Positions 36,717 to 45,089 of a stretch of 64,000 bases of DNA are shown here, piece after piece. Origin of the DNA: Marinobacterium iners DSM 11526 (GTDB lineage Bacteria; Pseudomonadota; Gammaproteobacteria; Pseudomonadales; Balneatricaceae); contig NZ_FNRJ01000011.1 of NCBI RefSeq assembly GCF_900107855.1, forward strand, positions 62,001 to 126,000, read 5' to 3'. The number at the start of each line of letters is the position of its first letter. Position 1 is the first letter of the stretch. The translations under genes were made by a program, and so were the position numbers. A model generated the notes under the pieces. It saw nothing but the letters and a program-made list of their open reading frames with translations, was not told the origin of the DNA and ran no database searches.

Positions 36717-37399
36717 CGATAGCGCTCCGCCAGTTGTTGTGCCGGGGTTCCACGCCAGTAGGCCCAGCGCAGTTGCCACATCAGCAGGATGGTGCGCCAG
36801 CTGCCACGGCTGTCCCAGCGCCGGCCGGAGGTGGTGACGGTTTGGCGCAAACAGATGGGGGCGACGACCGACTTCAGGCGTTTACTGATCTCGATATCTT
36901 CCATTAGCGGCTGCTCGGGGAAGCCGCCGACCCGTTCGAACAGCTCACGGCTCATGAACAGCGCCTGATCGCCGGTGGCGATGCCGCTCAGGCGGGAGCG
37001 CAGGTTCATCAGGCGGGCGATCAACGGCAACATGCGTGAACGTCCTTCAATTTGCACATCGAAGCGACCCCAGACATGAGGGTGATTGGCAAGCGCAGCC
37101 AGTACCGCTTGATCCGCCCCGTCCGGCAGGCGTGTATCGGCATGCAGGAACAGCAGGTTGTCCGCTTTGCAGGCGCGCGAGCCGCTGTTCATTTGAGTGG
37201 CGCGACCACGCGCGGCATCCAGTACCCTGAAGCCCTGTGCTCGAGCGGTTTCGGGCGTCTGGTCATGACTGCCGCCATCGACCAGCAGCACCTCGGCACC
37301 GCGCTGCTGCCAGTGACGCAGATGCTGCAAGAGCCGGGGCAGTGCCTCGATCTCGTTCAAGACCGGCACCACGATCGCAAGATCGGTCTGGGTGGTCAT
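36713..37399 (-). CDS. TIGR04283-type glycosyltransferase family 2 (rSAM/selenodomain-associated)
   Basis: About 228 residues. GT2 motifs: VVPVLNE at the start, VDGGSHDQT, LHADTRLP (D-x-D equivalent) and the acceptor region GIATGDQALFMSRELFERVGGFPEQPLMEDIE. A C-terminal helix near SWRTILLMWQLRWAYW could bind the membrane. ATG at 37399 follows GAGAGG and is preferred over the upstream GTG-type extension. It is the usual partner of the TIGR04282 transferase, with an ATGA overlap. Confidence 0.85.
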   Translation of the reverse strand: MTTQTDLAIVVPVLNEIEALPRLLQHLRHWQQRGAEVLLVDGGSHDQTPETARAQGFRVLDAARGRATQMNSGSRACKADNLLFLHADTRLPDGADQAVLAALANHPHVWGRFDVQIEGRSRMLPLIARLMNLRSRLSGIATGDQALFMSRELFERVGGFPEQPLMEDIEISKRLKSVVAPICLRQTVTTSGRRWDSRGSWRTILLMWQLRWAYWRGTPAQQLAERYR

Positions 37400-37400
37400 C

Positions 37401-39551
37401 TCAGCCTCTCCTCCAGGCATGGTAGCGCTGCAGCCATTTCATGGCGGCTTCGGGGGCATGTGCCTTTTTCCATTCGCCGGCGGCATACTTGTTGGCTTCG
37501 GCCCAGGTGGGGTAGGTATGAATGGTGCCCAGCACCTTGTTCAGACCCAGTCCGTGCTTCATTGCCAGTACAAACTCGGCCAGCAGGTCACCAGCATGGC
37601 TGCCGACGATGCAAACGCCGAGAATGCGATCCTTGCCCGGTGGCGTGAGCACCTTCACAAAGCCGGTGCGTTCGCTCTCGGCAATGGCGCGATCCAGATC
37701 ATCCAGGTCGTAACGGGTCACCTCATAGGCGATGCCCTGTTCTATGGCCTCCTGTTCGCTAAGGCCCACCCGTGCCACCTCAGGATCGGTGAAGGTGGTC
37801 CAGGGAATCACGCGGTAGTCGGCACGAAAGCGCTTGAACTGCCCGAACAGGGCATTGACGGCGGCGTACCAGGCCTGATGGGCCGCCGTATGGGTGAACT
37901 GATAGGGGCCGGCCACATCGCCAACGGCATAGATATTGGGGTAGAGGGTTTCCAGATACTCGTTGGTAACAACGGTTCGCCGGGTTTCGATCCCCAGTGT
38001 TTCCAGTCCGTAATCGGTGAGGCGTGGCTGTCGGCCTATGGCGATCAGCAGCTCGTCGAATTCCAGCGCGGTCTCCTGTTCCTGGTGCTCACAGATCAGG
38101 AACTTGCGACCTTCTCGCCACTCGGTGCGCAGGGCGGCGTGTTCGGTCAGAACCTGAACGCCGTCGGCCTGCATGGACGCCTGCACCAGCTGGGCCACCT
38201 CTTCATCCTCACGCGGCAGCAGGCGTGCGCCACGCTGTACCTGTGTCACGTCTGATCCCAGACGCGCAAGGCCTTGTGCCAGCTCACAGCCGATGGGGCC
38301 GCCACCCAACACGATCAGCCGCTTCGGTGGGGTATCCAGTTCAGCAAACCTGTCCCACAGGGTATCGCTGGTGACATAGCCGGTCTCGTCCAGTCCCGGC
38401 AGTGGCGGCACGACCGGGCTGGCGCCGGTGGCGAGAATGATGCTGCGGGCAGTCAGACGCTGGCGGCTCCCATCGTGCAGGCGGATCTCCACCGTCCAGG
38501 GATCAATCAGGCTGGCATGCCCCTGAAGGATTTCGACACCCAGCCCGGTATAGCGCTCAACGCTGTCATGAGGCTCTACCTGACGGATCACCTCATGGAT
38601 ACGTGCCATGACGGTACGGAAGGAAAAACTCGGGTTGGTCGCTTCAAGACCATAGCGCTCGGCGTGCTTCATCTGATGGGCGACACGGGCGCTCTTGATC
38701 AGCGCCTTGCTGGGGACGCAGCCGTAGTTGAGGCAGTCGCCGCCCATTTTGTGGGCTTCGATCAGGGTCACTTTGGCGTTCACGGCGGCCGCGATGTAGG
38801 ACGACACCAACCCCCCGGCGCCCGCGCCGATCACGATCAGGTTACGGTCAAAGCGCGCCGGTTTTTTCCAGCGGGCATAAACCCGGCGGCGCTGAATCAA
38901 TCCAGTCACCTTCTTCGCCAGCAGCGGGAACAGGCCCAGCAGCGCGAAGGAGATCAGCAGATCAGGCGAGAGAATGCCGGACAGGCTTTCAAGCTGGGCA
39001 ATCTGGGTGCCGGCATTCACGTAGACCAGCGTGCCGGCCAGCATGCCGATCTGGCTGACCCAGTAGAAGGTCCAGGCCTTGATCGGCGTGAGGCCCATCA
39101 GCAGGTTGATCAGGAAAAAGGGAAATGCCGGTACCAGCCTCAGGGTGAACAGGTAGAACGCCCCGTCTCGCTCAATACCGCGATTGATGGCTGCCAGTCG
39201 TGAACCGAAACGTTGCTGTACCGCATCACGCAGCAGATAGCGCGACACCAGGAACGCCAGGGTGGCGCCGATGGTGGATGCAAAGGATACCAGCAGTGTG
39301 CCTTGAAGCAGGCCGAACAGAGCGCCGGCAGCAACGGTCATGACGGCGGCACCGGGCAGTGACAGCGCGGTCACGACCACATACAGAAGAAAGAAACCGC
39401 CGGCCATCAACAGCGGAAACTGACTGCGCCACTGTTCAAACTGGCCCAGACCCGACTTGAGCCCTTCCAGTGTCAGCCAGTGGTGCAGGTCCAGCATAAA
39501 GAAGGCACCGGCAACGGCTGCAAGGATGGCCAGTATCAGCCGCTTTTTCAT
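37401..39551 (-). CDS. VTT (DedA/TVP38-like) membrane domain fused to FAD/NAD(P) disulfide oxidoreductase
   Basis: 716 residues from ATG 39551. The N-terminal 230 residues are a VTT/SNARE-associated membrane domain (SLPGAAVMTVAAGALFG, and FTLRLVPAFPFFLINLLMG). The rest is a class I pyridine-nucleotide disulfide oxidoreductase: FAD site IGAGAGGLVS near 241, redox pair Cys273/Cys278 in GGDCLNYGCVPSK, NAD(P) site VLGGGPIGCELAQ, and the C-terminal HTYPTWAEANK base motif. There is no MerA heavy-metal domain and no C-terminal Cys pair, so the usual label 'mercuric reductase' is unsafe. Sits beside ArsS with ATGA overlap; it may supply thiol or disulfide chemistry at the membrane. Confidence 0.87.
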   Translation of the reverse strand: MKKRLILAILAAVAGAFFMLDLHHWLTLEGLKSGLGQFEQWRSQFPLLMAGGFFLLYVVVTALSLPGAAVMTVAAGALFGLLQGTLLVSFASTIGATLAFLVSRYLLRDAVQQRFGSRLAAINRGIERDGAFYLFTLRLVPAFPFFLINLLMGLTPIKAWTFYWVSQIGMLAGTLVYVNAGTQIAQLESLSGILSPDLLISFALLGLFPLLAKKVTGLIQRRRVYARWKKPARFDRNLIVIGAGAGGLVSSYIAAAVNAKVTLIEAHKMGGDCLNYGCVPSKALIKSARVAHQMKHAERYGLEATNPSFSFRTVMARIHEVIRQVEPHDSVERYTGLGVEILQGHASLIDPWTVEIRLHDGSRQRLTARSIILATGASPVVPPLPGLDETGYVTSDTLWDRFAELDTPPKRLIVLGGGPIGCELAQGLARLGSDVTQVQRGARLLPREDEEVAQLVQASMQADGVQVLTEHAALRTEWREGRKFLICEHQEQETALEFDELLIAIGRQPRLTDYGLETLGIETRRTVVTNEYLETLYPNIYAVGDVAGPYQFTHTAAHQAWYAAVNALFGQFKRFRADYRVIPWTTFTDPEVARVGLSEQEAIEQGIAYEVTRYDLDDLDRAIAESERTGFVKVLTPPGKDRILGVCIVGSHAGDLLAEFVLAMKHGLGLNKVLGTIHTYPTWAEANKYAAGEWKKAHAPEAAMKWLQRYHAWRRG

Positions 39552-40510
39552 CCCTTGTCTCCGATAGCGCCACCACAGCTGCTGCCCTGACCCGCCGTGC
39601 AACCATAGCAGTGATCGCCGGTACAGATCGGGTTGTCGGTCAGGTCAGTGTCGAGCAGATCCTCAAGGCTGTGTCGCTTGCCCGGTACGGGCATTTCCAG
39701 CTGCTGGTTGAAGTCGCAGTCATACAACCGGCCCTGCCAGTCCACGCTCAGGGTGCTGCGGCACATCAGGTTATCCAGATTGGTCTGGCTGAAATTGTCT
39801 TTCAGCAGTTGCATGTAGGGCTCAAACTGACCCTTGGACAGCAACATGGAGCCAAACCGCTTTATCGGCATGTTGGTGATGGTAAACAGCTGATTGAAGA
39901 CAATACCGAAGTGTTCGGCCAGCTCACGTGTGTAGTCGGCCTCCAGTGCCTGCTGCGGCGGCGGCAGCGAAGGGCCTTGCGGGTTGTAGACCAGGTTGAG
40001 CACCAGACCGGAACCCGGCTGGCCATAACCAAGAGCGTTCAGTTTCTGCAGCCCGGCAATGCTCAGGTCAAACACCCCCTTGCCGCGTTGCCTGTCCACG
40101 TTTTCAACCGAGTAGCAGGGCAGGGAGGCCACGATCTCCACCTGCTGTTCGGCGAGAAACTCAGCCAGGCCGGTCTGATCTTTTTCAAACAGAATGGTCA
40201 GGTTGCAGCGGTCGATCACCTTCACGCCCAGCGCACGCGCAGCGCGTACCAGTTCGCGAAAGCGCGGGTGCATTTCCGGTGCGCCGCCGGTCAGATCCAG
40301 AGTGTCGATTTTGCGTGTTTTCAGTACCTGAGGAATCAGGTCAATCAACGCATCGCTCATCATCTCGGTACGATTGGGGCCGGCATTGACGTGGCAATGC
40401 ACACAGGTCTGGTTACAGCGATAGCCCAAATTGACCTGCAGGGTCTGTGTTCTGTCGCGGCGTATCGTGGGAAAGTTGGTCACTTCCAGCAGTTCTATGG
40501 TCGACAGCAT
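39548..40510 (-). CDS. arsS: Arsenosugar-type radical SAM protein ArsS
   Basis: 320 residues. The radical SAM cluster Cys32-x3-Cys36-x2-Cys39 lies in RCNQTCVHCHVNAGP, followed by LDLTGGAPEMHP. The C-terminal Cys-rich (DUF3641) part holds MCRSTLSVDWQGRLYDCDFNQ and ends CYGCTAGQGSSCGG, where some relatives use selenocysteine; here no in-frame TGA is used. ArsS is linked in bacteria and cyanobacteria to arsenosugar synthesis, joining an adenosyl-derived ribose to methylated arsenic. The gene for the methylating partner ArsM is not in this window. It lies 57 bases after the anti-sigma gene. Confidence 0.88.
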   Translation of the reverse strand: MLSTIELLEVTNFPTIRRDRTQTLQVNLGYRCNQTCVHCHVNAGPNRTEMMSDALIDLIPQVLKTRKIDTLDLTGGAPEMHPRFRELVRAARALGVKVIDRCNLTILFEKDQTGLAEFLAEQQVEIVASLPCYSVENVDRQRGKGVFDLSIAGLQKLNALGYGQPGSGLVLNLVYNPQGPSLPPPQQALEADYTRELAEHFGIVFNQLFTITNMPIKRFGSMLLSKGQFEPYMQLLKDNFSQTNLDNLMCRSTLSVDWQGRLYDCDFNQQLEMPVPGKRHSLEDLLDTDLTDNPICTGDHCYGCTAGQGSSCGGAIGDKG

Positions 40511-40567
40511 GTGTCAGCCCCCTTTAAAAGGTGTGTTTTGATATTAGTCGCGGCTCGGGCTGGAATA

Positions 40568-40774
40568 TTACAGCTCGTCATCACAGTTTTTTTCAGTGGA
40601 GCTGCCCTTTGCGTACAGTCGAGTGATGTCGCGCAGTTCATGCATCTGTTGTCCAAAATTGCGGCAACCGGAACACATCATCAGGTGGACTTTCAGCTCG
40701 GCACGTTCTGCAAGGGTCAGCTCTCGATCCAGTGCCTGTGACAGCAGTGCAGTAGCCTGTCTGCAGTTCATCAT
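40568..40774 (-). CDS. Zinc-finger anti-sigma factor
   Basis: 68 residues, with the HC2 zinc pattern H-x3-C-x2-C in HLMMCSGC plus an upstream Cys in MNCRQATALLSQALDREL. No membrane helix, so a soluble anti-sigma factor. Two adjacent ATGs (40774, 40771) are possible; the first overlaps the sigma factor stop. It should hold the neighbouring sigma factor inactive and release it on a redox or metal signal, as HC2 anti-sigma factors do. Confidence 0.85.
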   Translation of the reverse strand: MMNCRQATALLSQALDRELTLAERAELKVHLMMCSGCRNFGQQMHELRDITRLYAKGSSTEKNCDDEL

Positions 40775-41367
40775 GGTGTGTCTCCTTTCTGAAACCAGCC
40801 GTTATCGAGACATTGACGCAGCTTCATGCGCGCCCGATAGAGTGTTACGTTCAGGTTGTTTTCGCTGATTGACTCGGTGTGACAGATTTCGGTCGTGGAC
40901 AGTTCAAGAAATTCGCGCATCATGAAAAAACGGGCATAGTGCTCGGGCAAGGCGTTCAGGCAGATGTCGAATACCCTCCAGAAGTGGCTTCTCTCAATGT
41001 CCAGGTCAGGCTGCTGCCATTTAACCGGCCGCTGGGTGCGATGCCAGTGCCCGCGACCGTTGAACAGGCTATCCATCCAGCCCTCATCGTTTGTATCGGT
41101 ATCCCTGTCCTGACTGACATAACGCTGTTGCTGCCGCAGCAGATCAACAACTTTGTGCTTGAGAACGGCAAACACCCAGGTTTTGAGGGCGGCCTGACGC
41201 TTGAAGGCCGAACCGTTCTTGAGTGCGCCGAGCATGGCTTCCTGCACCGCATCCTCAGCCAATACCGCGTCCTTCAATTGCAGAGTGGCAAATTTCAGCA
41301 TCTGAAGGCGCAACTCTGCGAGGAATTCGGGATCCTGCAGCCCCTGCGGGGCATTTTCGTCTGACAT
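40771..41367 (-). CDS. ECF sigma factor (TIGR02943-like)
   Basis: 198 residues. Region 2: LKFATLQLKDAVLAEDAVQEAMLGAL, then FKRQAALKTWVFAVLKHKVVDLLR. Region 4: ALPEHYARFFMMREFLELSTTEICHTESISENNLNVTLYRARMKLRQCL. An acidic/aromatic linker (about 90-125, including DSLFNGRGHWHR) separates them, as in the TIGR02943 group. It heads the minus-strand run with its anti-sigma factor and ArsS and is divergent from the ars operon; its own targets are probably this run (inference). Confidence 0.88.
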   Translation of the reverse strand: MSDENAPQGLQDPEFLAELRLQMLKFATLQLKDAVLAEDAVQEAMLGALKNGSAFKRQAALKTWVFAVLKHKVVDLLRQQQRYVSQDRDTDTNDEGWMDSLFNGRGHWHRTQRPVKWQQPDLDIERSHFWRVFDICLNALPEHYARFFMMREFLELSTTEICHTESISENNLNVTLYRARMKLRQCLDNGWFQKGDTP

Positions 41368-41495
41368 GGCGATACCGGTTCAGTGAAGCAACGTACGATT
41401 AGGGTCTTTAGTCGTGCAGTAGTTGAAAAACTTACACATTATTTGAGATTAGCATGGCTGGTGATGCGGTTACCCGTGACAATCCTCTCCATTGC

Positions 41496-41529
41496 TATAT
41501 GAAACTTTACATATGTGTTTTTTCATATA
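41496..41529 (+). promoter_or_regulatory. Candidate ArsR operator, 9-base inverted repeat
   Basis: Arms TATATGAAA (41496-41504) and TTTCATATA (41521-41529) are perfect inverted copies with 16 bases between them, 31 bases before the fused ArsC-ArsR gene. TATG/TTCAT-type arms are common in ArsR-family operators. A GTGACA...TATGAA pair around 41476-41502 may be the promoter, so the first arm would cover its -10. Confidence 0.55.
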
Positions 41530-41559
41530 TTCTGCCTTTTAAATGAAGACGGGGTAGAT

Positions 41560-42348
41560 ATGAAAACACGTGTCCTTTTCCTTTGTTCGGCCAACTCCGC
41601 CCGCTCACAGATGGCTGAAGTGCTGCTGCGTCATTTCGGCGGTGATCGATTTGACGTATTCAGTGCCGGCACAGAGCCCTCAACGGTCGATCCCCGTACC
41701 CTGGAAGCGCTGAAGGGCTTCGGACTGGAGGCTCAGGGGCTTGTCTCAAAGTCGGTTGAGAGCCTTGGAGATCAGCATTTCGACTATGTGATCAGTCTGT
41801 GTGACAAGGCGCACCGTGAGTGCCGCTACTGGCCCGGCAGTGGTGTGGTGATGGCCTGGGACTTTCCGGACCCCAAGGTGAGCAATGATCCGAAAGCGTT
41901 TGAACGTACCCTGCAGGAGATCAGCGAGCGAATCCGTCTGTTTGTATTGGTGAACAGCAAGGACGTGAACTCCGAGGTAAAGGTGTTGCAGCCGCTGGAG
42001 TTCTACAAGTCGCTGGCGGATGAAACGCGCCTGCTCAGCTTGCTGTTGATTGAGCAGGAAGGGGAGCTGTGTGTCTGCGAGCTGATGACTGCCCTGGACC
42101 TGCCACAGCCGAAAATTTCACGCCATCTTGGCCAGCTGCGCAAGGCAGGGCTACTGCTGGATCGCCGCCAGGGTCAATGGGTGTTTTACCGGTTGCACCC
42201 TCTGTTGCATGACTGGATGCGGGATGTACTGCGCCAGACACGTGAGCACGGTACTCGCATGCTGCGGCAGCCACTGGCGCGTCTGGAGGCGATGGGAGAT
42301 CGCCCAAGCAAGGGTGGCAATGTCTGCGGTACGGCGTTGGCCGGTTAA
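41560..42348 (+). CDS. Arsenate reductase (LMW phosphatase type)-ArsR repressor fusion
   Basis: About 262 residues from ATG 41560 (GGGG before it; the frame back to 41515 is less likely). Residues 1-140 are a low-molecular-weight protein-tyrosine-phosphatase fold with the Cys9-x5-Arg15 loop (LCSANSARS) and the WDFPDP acid region, as in thioredoxin-type ArsC. Residues about 150-245 are an ArsR/SmtB winged helix: FYKSLADETRLLSLLL, ELCVCEL (the As(III)-binding Cys pair of classical ArsR) and KISRHLGQLRKAGLL. One chain may therefore reduce arsenate and sense the arsenite made. First gene of the plus-strand ars operon. Confidence 0.88.
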   Translation: MKTRVLFLCSANSARSQMAEVLLRHFGGDRFDVFSAGTEPSTVDPRTLEALKGFGLEAQGLVSKSVESLGDQHFDYVISLCDKAHRECRYWPGSGVVMAWDFPDPKVSNDPKAFERTLQEISERIRLFVLVNSKDVNSEVKVLQPLEFYKSLADETRLLSLLLIEQEGELCVCELMTALDLPQPKISRHLGQLRKAGLLLDRRQGQWVFYRLHPLLHDWMRDVLRQTREHGTRMLRQPLARLEAMGDRPSKGGNVCGTALAG

Positions 42349-42374
42349 TACATCTGAATACAGAGGTACCTGTC

Positions 42375-43700
42375 GTGTACAAGCAACTGTTAGGGCTCTA
42401 TGACAGTAACCGGCGTGAAGGCAATCTGCTGTTTCTCATGCTGGCGGCCTTTCTCGCCATCTATTTTGTACCGGCGGGTACGGCGCGCTTTGACAATGCC
42501 GTACTTGAAGCGGTGCGCCTGACCAACTGGTATGCGCGTGAACATGTCATCCTCTGTCTGCTGCCCGCGTTTTTGATCGCAGGCGCCATGGCGGTCTATA
42601 TCAGTCAGGGTGCCGTGATGCGTTACCTTGGGCCTGATGCATCCAAGCCGGTCGCGTTCAGCGTGGCCTCCGTTTCGGGCACCTTGCTGGCGGTGTGCTC
42701 CTGTACGGTACTGCCGCTGTTCGGCGGCATCTACAAGCGGGGCGCGGGTCTTGGGGCCGCGATCGCCTTTCTCTATTCCGGCCCGGCAATCAATGTGATG
42801 GCGGTGGTGGTGACGGCCAAGGTACTCGGTGCCGAGATCGGTATCGCCCGTGCTGTGGGTGCCATTCTGTTTGCGCTGGTGATCGGCACCACCATGCATC
42901 TGATTTACCGCAGGGAGGAAGCAGAGCGCTCAGTGAAGAGCAGCCGAGGTTTTGAGGGTGAGTCGGGCGATCGCCCTATGGGGGTTATTGTCGGCTTCTT
43001 TGCCCTGATGGTCGGTATTCTGGTCTTTGCCAACTGGGCGGCGGCCGACAGTGAGGTCTGGATGGCGGTGTATGAATGGAAGTGGCCGATCACCGCCGTA
43101 CTGGCATCACTGCTGGCGGCTCTGCTGGTCTGGCGTTGGCACTGGCCGGCTCATCAGTTGCCGCTGTTGGGGGGCGTGGTCGTGGCGGCGGCCTGGCTGG
43201 TGCCCGCGGCTCCCGAGCTGCCGTTTGCCATCGGTATTGCCGGCTTGATGATCATTGCAAGCCTGCGCGAGCAGGATCGGGAGTGGGCCGTACAAAGCTG
43301 GGATTTTGCCAAACAGATCCTGCCTTTGCTGCTGGCGGGGGTGTTTGTCGCCGGCTTTGCGCTGGGGCGGCCGGGCAGTGAAGGCATCATTCCGTCACAG
43401 TGGGTGGCGGCTGCAGTGGGTGACAACAGCCTGCTGTCGACCATTCTTGCCTCTTTCCTCGGTGCACTGATGTACTTCTCGACACTGACTGAAGTGCCGA
43501 TTGTAGAAGCATTGATGGGAGCCGGAATGGGCAAGGGGCCCGCGCTGGCCCTGCTGCTGGCGGGCCCTGCACTCTCACTGCCCAACATGCTGGTGATCCG
43601 CACCATTCTGGGCACCGAGAAGACACTGGTCTACTGTGCACTGGTCGTCGTGATGGCCACCATCACCGGTTATATATACGGCAATATCTGGCATGCCTGA
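42375..43700 (+). CDS. ArsP-like permease (DUF318 family)
   Basis: 441 residues, about 10 membrane helices. Family marks are VCSCTVLPLFGGIYKRGAGLG followed by AFLYSGPAINVMAV in the first half, and TLTEVPIVEALMGAGMGKG with LLLAGPALSLPNML in the second. The CSC pair matches the Cys motif of ArsP, an exporter of trivalent organoarsenicals; the wider family also includes uncharacterised YraQ-type permeases. GTG start at 42375 follows GAGG. Placed 26 bases after the ArsC-ArsR fusion. Substrate inferred from family and operon. Confidence 0.82.
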   Translation: MYKQLLGLYDSNRREGNLLFLMLAAFLAIYFVPAGTARFDNAVLEAVRLTNWYAREHVILCLLPAFLIAGAMAVYISQGAVMRYLGPDASKPVAFSVASVSGTLLAVCSCTVLPLFGGIYKRGAGLGAAIAFLYSGPAINVMAVVVTAKVLGAEIGIARAVGAILFALVIGTTMHLIYRREEAERSVKSSRGFEGESGDRPMGVIVGFFALMVGILVFANWAAADSEVWMAVYEWKWPITAVLASLLAALLVWRWHWPAHQLPLLGGVVVAAAWLVPAAPELPFAIGIAGLMIIASLREQDREWAVQSWDFAKQILPLLLAGVFVAGFALGRPGSEGIIPSQWVAAAVGDNSLLSTILASFLGALMYFSTLTEVPIVEALMGAGMGKGPALALLLAGPALSLPNMLVIRTILGTEKTLVYCALVVVMATITGYIYGNIWHA

Positions 43701-43743
43701 GCAGGCCAGTCTGATTCGAAACGCTGAGTATGAGGAAAGCAGG

Positions 43744-43974
43744 ATGAAATTCACCATTTACGGCAGTGGCTGTGCCAAATGCAAACAGTTGACCGAGAAT
43801 GCCGAGCAGGCGGCGAACGCCAAGGGCATTGCCTGCGAGATCGAGAAGGTCACCGACACCAATGCCATCATTGACGCAGGGGTCATGCGGACACCGGCCT
43901 TGGCTATTGACGATGAAATTCTGGTCGAAGGCAAGGTGGCCAGCGCGGACGAGATCCAGAAACTGTTGGGATAA
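43744..43974 (+). CDS. Small thioredoxin-like protein (redox-active disulfide protein 2 type)
   Basis: 76 residues from ATG 43744, with GAGGAA just upstream; the longer frame from 43693 overlaps the intergenic part. CxxC is in GSGCAKCKQL near residue 10, then a thioredoxin fold with RTPALAIDDEILVEGKV. Such proteins accompany ArsP/YraQ-type permeases. It may reduce the ArsC part of the fusion or act with the permease. Confidence 0.87.
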   Translation: MKFTIYGSGCAKCKQLTENAEQAANAKGIACEIEKVTDTNAIIDAGVMRTPALAIDDEILVEGKVASADEIQKLLG

Positions 43975-43985
43975 GCAAAAACGGA

Positions 43986-44087
43986 ATGGACATTTTTGAA
44001 CGCTACATGACCCTTTGGGTCGGCCTTTGTATTCTCGCCGGTAGTGCTGGGCAACCTTAAACCGATTTTCAGTGAGGGAGTTACACC
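43986..44087 (+). pseudogene. acr3: Remnant of an Acr3 arsenite exporter gene (5' end only)
   Basis: Between the thioredoxin and GAPDH genes. From ATG 43986 the text reads MDIFERYMTLWVGLCILAGS, which is the well-known start of Acr3-family arsenite permeases, and then runs to a stop at 44058-44060. With a one-position frame change near 44046 the match continues as LGNLKPIFS, also Acr3-like, until the GAPDH start. So about 30 codons of a roughly 350-codon gene are left, with a frameshift. Acr3 genes usually lie in exactly this kind of ars operon beside the GAPDH/ArsJ pair. It may have been lost because the ArsP-type permease and ArsJ took over efflux. Confidence 0.8.
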
Positions 44088-45089
44088 ATGACCATTAAGG
44101 TGGGGATCAATGGTTTTGGGCGCATGGGGCGCCTGACCATGCGGGTGTTGTTTGAGCACAGCGACATCGAAATCGTACAGGTCAACGATCCGGCCGGTGA
44201 TGCCACAACCCTGGCTCATTTGATGAACTTTGATTCAGTGCACGGACGTTGGCAGCACGAGGCGCTGGCCGAAAACGACGCCATGCTGATCGATACGCAG
44301 CGTATTGCGATCAGCCGTAACAAGAGCATCGAAGAGACCGACTGGTCCGGCTGCGATCTGGTGATCGAAGCGTCCGGCAAGATGAAAAAGAAAGAGGTAC
44401 TGCAGGCCTATCTGGATCAGGGCGTGAAGCGGGTAGTAGTCACCGCGCCGGTGAAGCAGGAGGGTGTGCTCGATCTGGTGATGGGGGTGAACGATCACCT
44501 GTTTGACCCGGCACAGCACCGGATTGTGACGGCGGCGTCCTGCACCACCAACTGTCTGGCGCCGGTGGTGAAGGTGGTTCACGAGCAGTTGGGGATCAAG
44601 CACGGCTCCATGACCACCATCCACGACATCACCAACACCCAGACCATTCTCGACGCGCCGCACAAGGATCTGCGCCGTGCTCGTGCCTGCGGCATGAGCC
44701 TGATCCCGACCACAACTGGCTCCGCCACCGCGATCACCCATATCTTCCCGGAACTGAAGGGCAAACTGAACGGTCACGCCATTCGTGTGCCGCTGGCCAA
44801 CGCCTCCATCACCGACTGCGTGTTTGAAGTCGCCCGCGAGACAACGGTGGAAGAGGTCAACGAGATGTTGAAAGCCGCTGCCGAAGGCGAGCTGAAAGGC
44901 ATTCTGGGTTATGAAGAACGCCCGCTGGTATCGATCGATTACAAGACCGATCCACGCTCGGGCATCATCGATGCGCTTTCGACCATGGTGGTGAACGGCA
45001 CTCAGGTGAAGCTCTATGTCTGGTACGACAACGAGTGGGGCTACGCCAACCGCACCGCCGAACTGGCGCTGAAGGTAGGACGCGCGTAA
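44088..45089 (+). CDS. ArsJ-associated glyceraldehyde-3-phosphate dehydrogenase
   Basis: 333 residues. NAD site [13 protein letters not shown], catalytic Cys152 in AASCTTNC, and the [25 protein letters not shown] segment that marks the arsenic-linked GAPDH group (housekeeping enzymes read S/T-x-x-T...). It is directly followed by arsJ (stop and start adjacent). In Pseudomonas this enzyme uses arsenate in place of phosphate to make 1-arseno-3-phosphoglycerate, which ArsJ exports. GAGGGAG precedes the ATG. Confidence 0.92.
   Translation: MTIKVGINGFGRMGRLTMRVLFEHSDIEIVQVNDPAGDATTLAHLMNFDSVHGRWQHEALAENDAMLIDTQRIAISRNKSIEETDWSGCDLVIEASGKMKKKEVLQAYLDQGVKRVVVTAPVKQEGVLDLVMGVNDHLFDPAQHRIVTAASCTTNCLAPVVKVVHEQLGIKHGSMTTIHDITNTQTILDAPHKDLRRARACGMSLIPTTTGSATAITHIFPELKGKLNGHAIRVPLANASITDCVFEVARETTVEEVNEMLKAAAEGELKGILGYEERPLVSIDYKTDPRSGIIDALSTMVVNGTQVKLYVWYDNEWGYANRTAELALKVGRA

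Noticed and set aside
37401-38720. Reading the oxidoreductase half as mercuric reductase MerA
   Set aside because: No N-terminal HMA domain, no C-terminal Cys-Cys pair, no mer genes nearby.
39548-40510. ArsS as a selenoprotein
   Set aside because: The only TGA is the final stop, and Cys codons fill the C-terminal motif, so no selenocysteine is needed.
39611-40741. 376-codon plus-strand frame across arsS and the anti-sigma gene
   Set aside because: Crosses two real minus-strand genes and has no recognisable motif.
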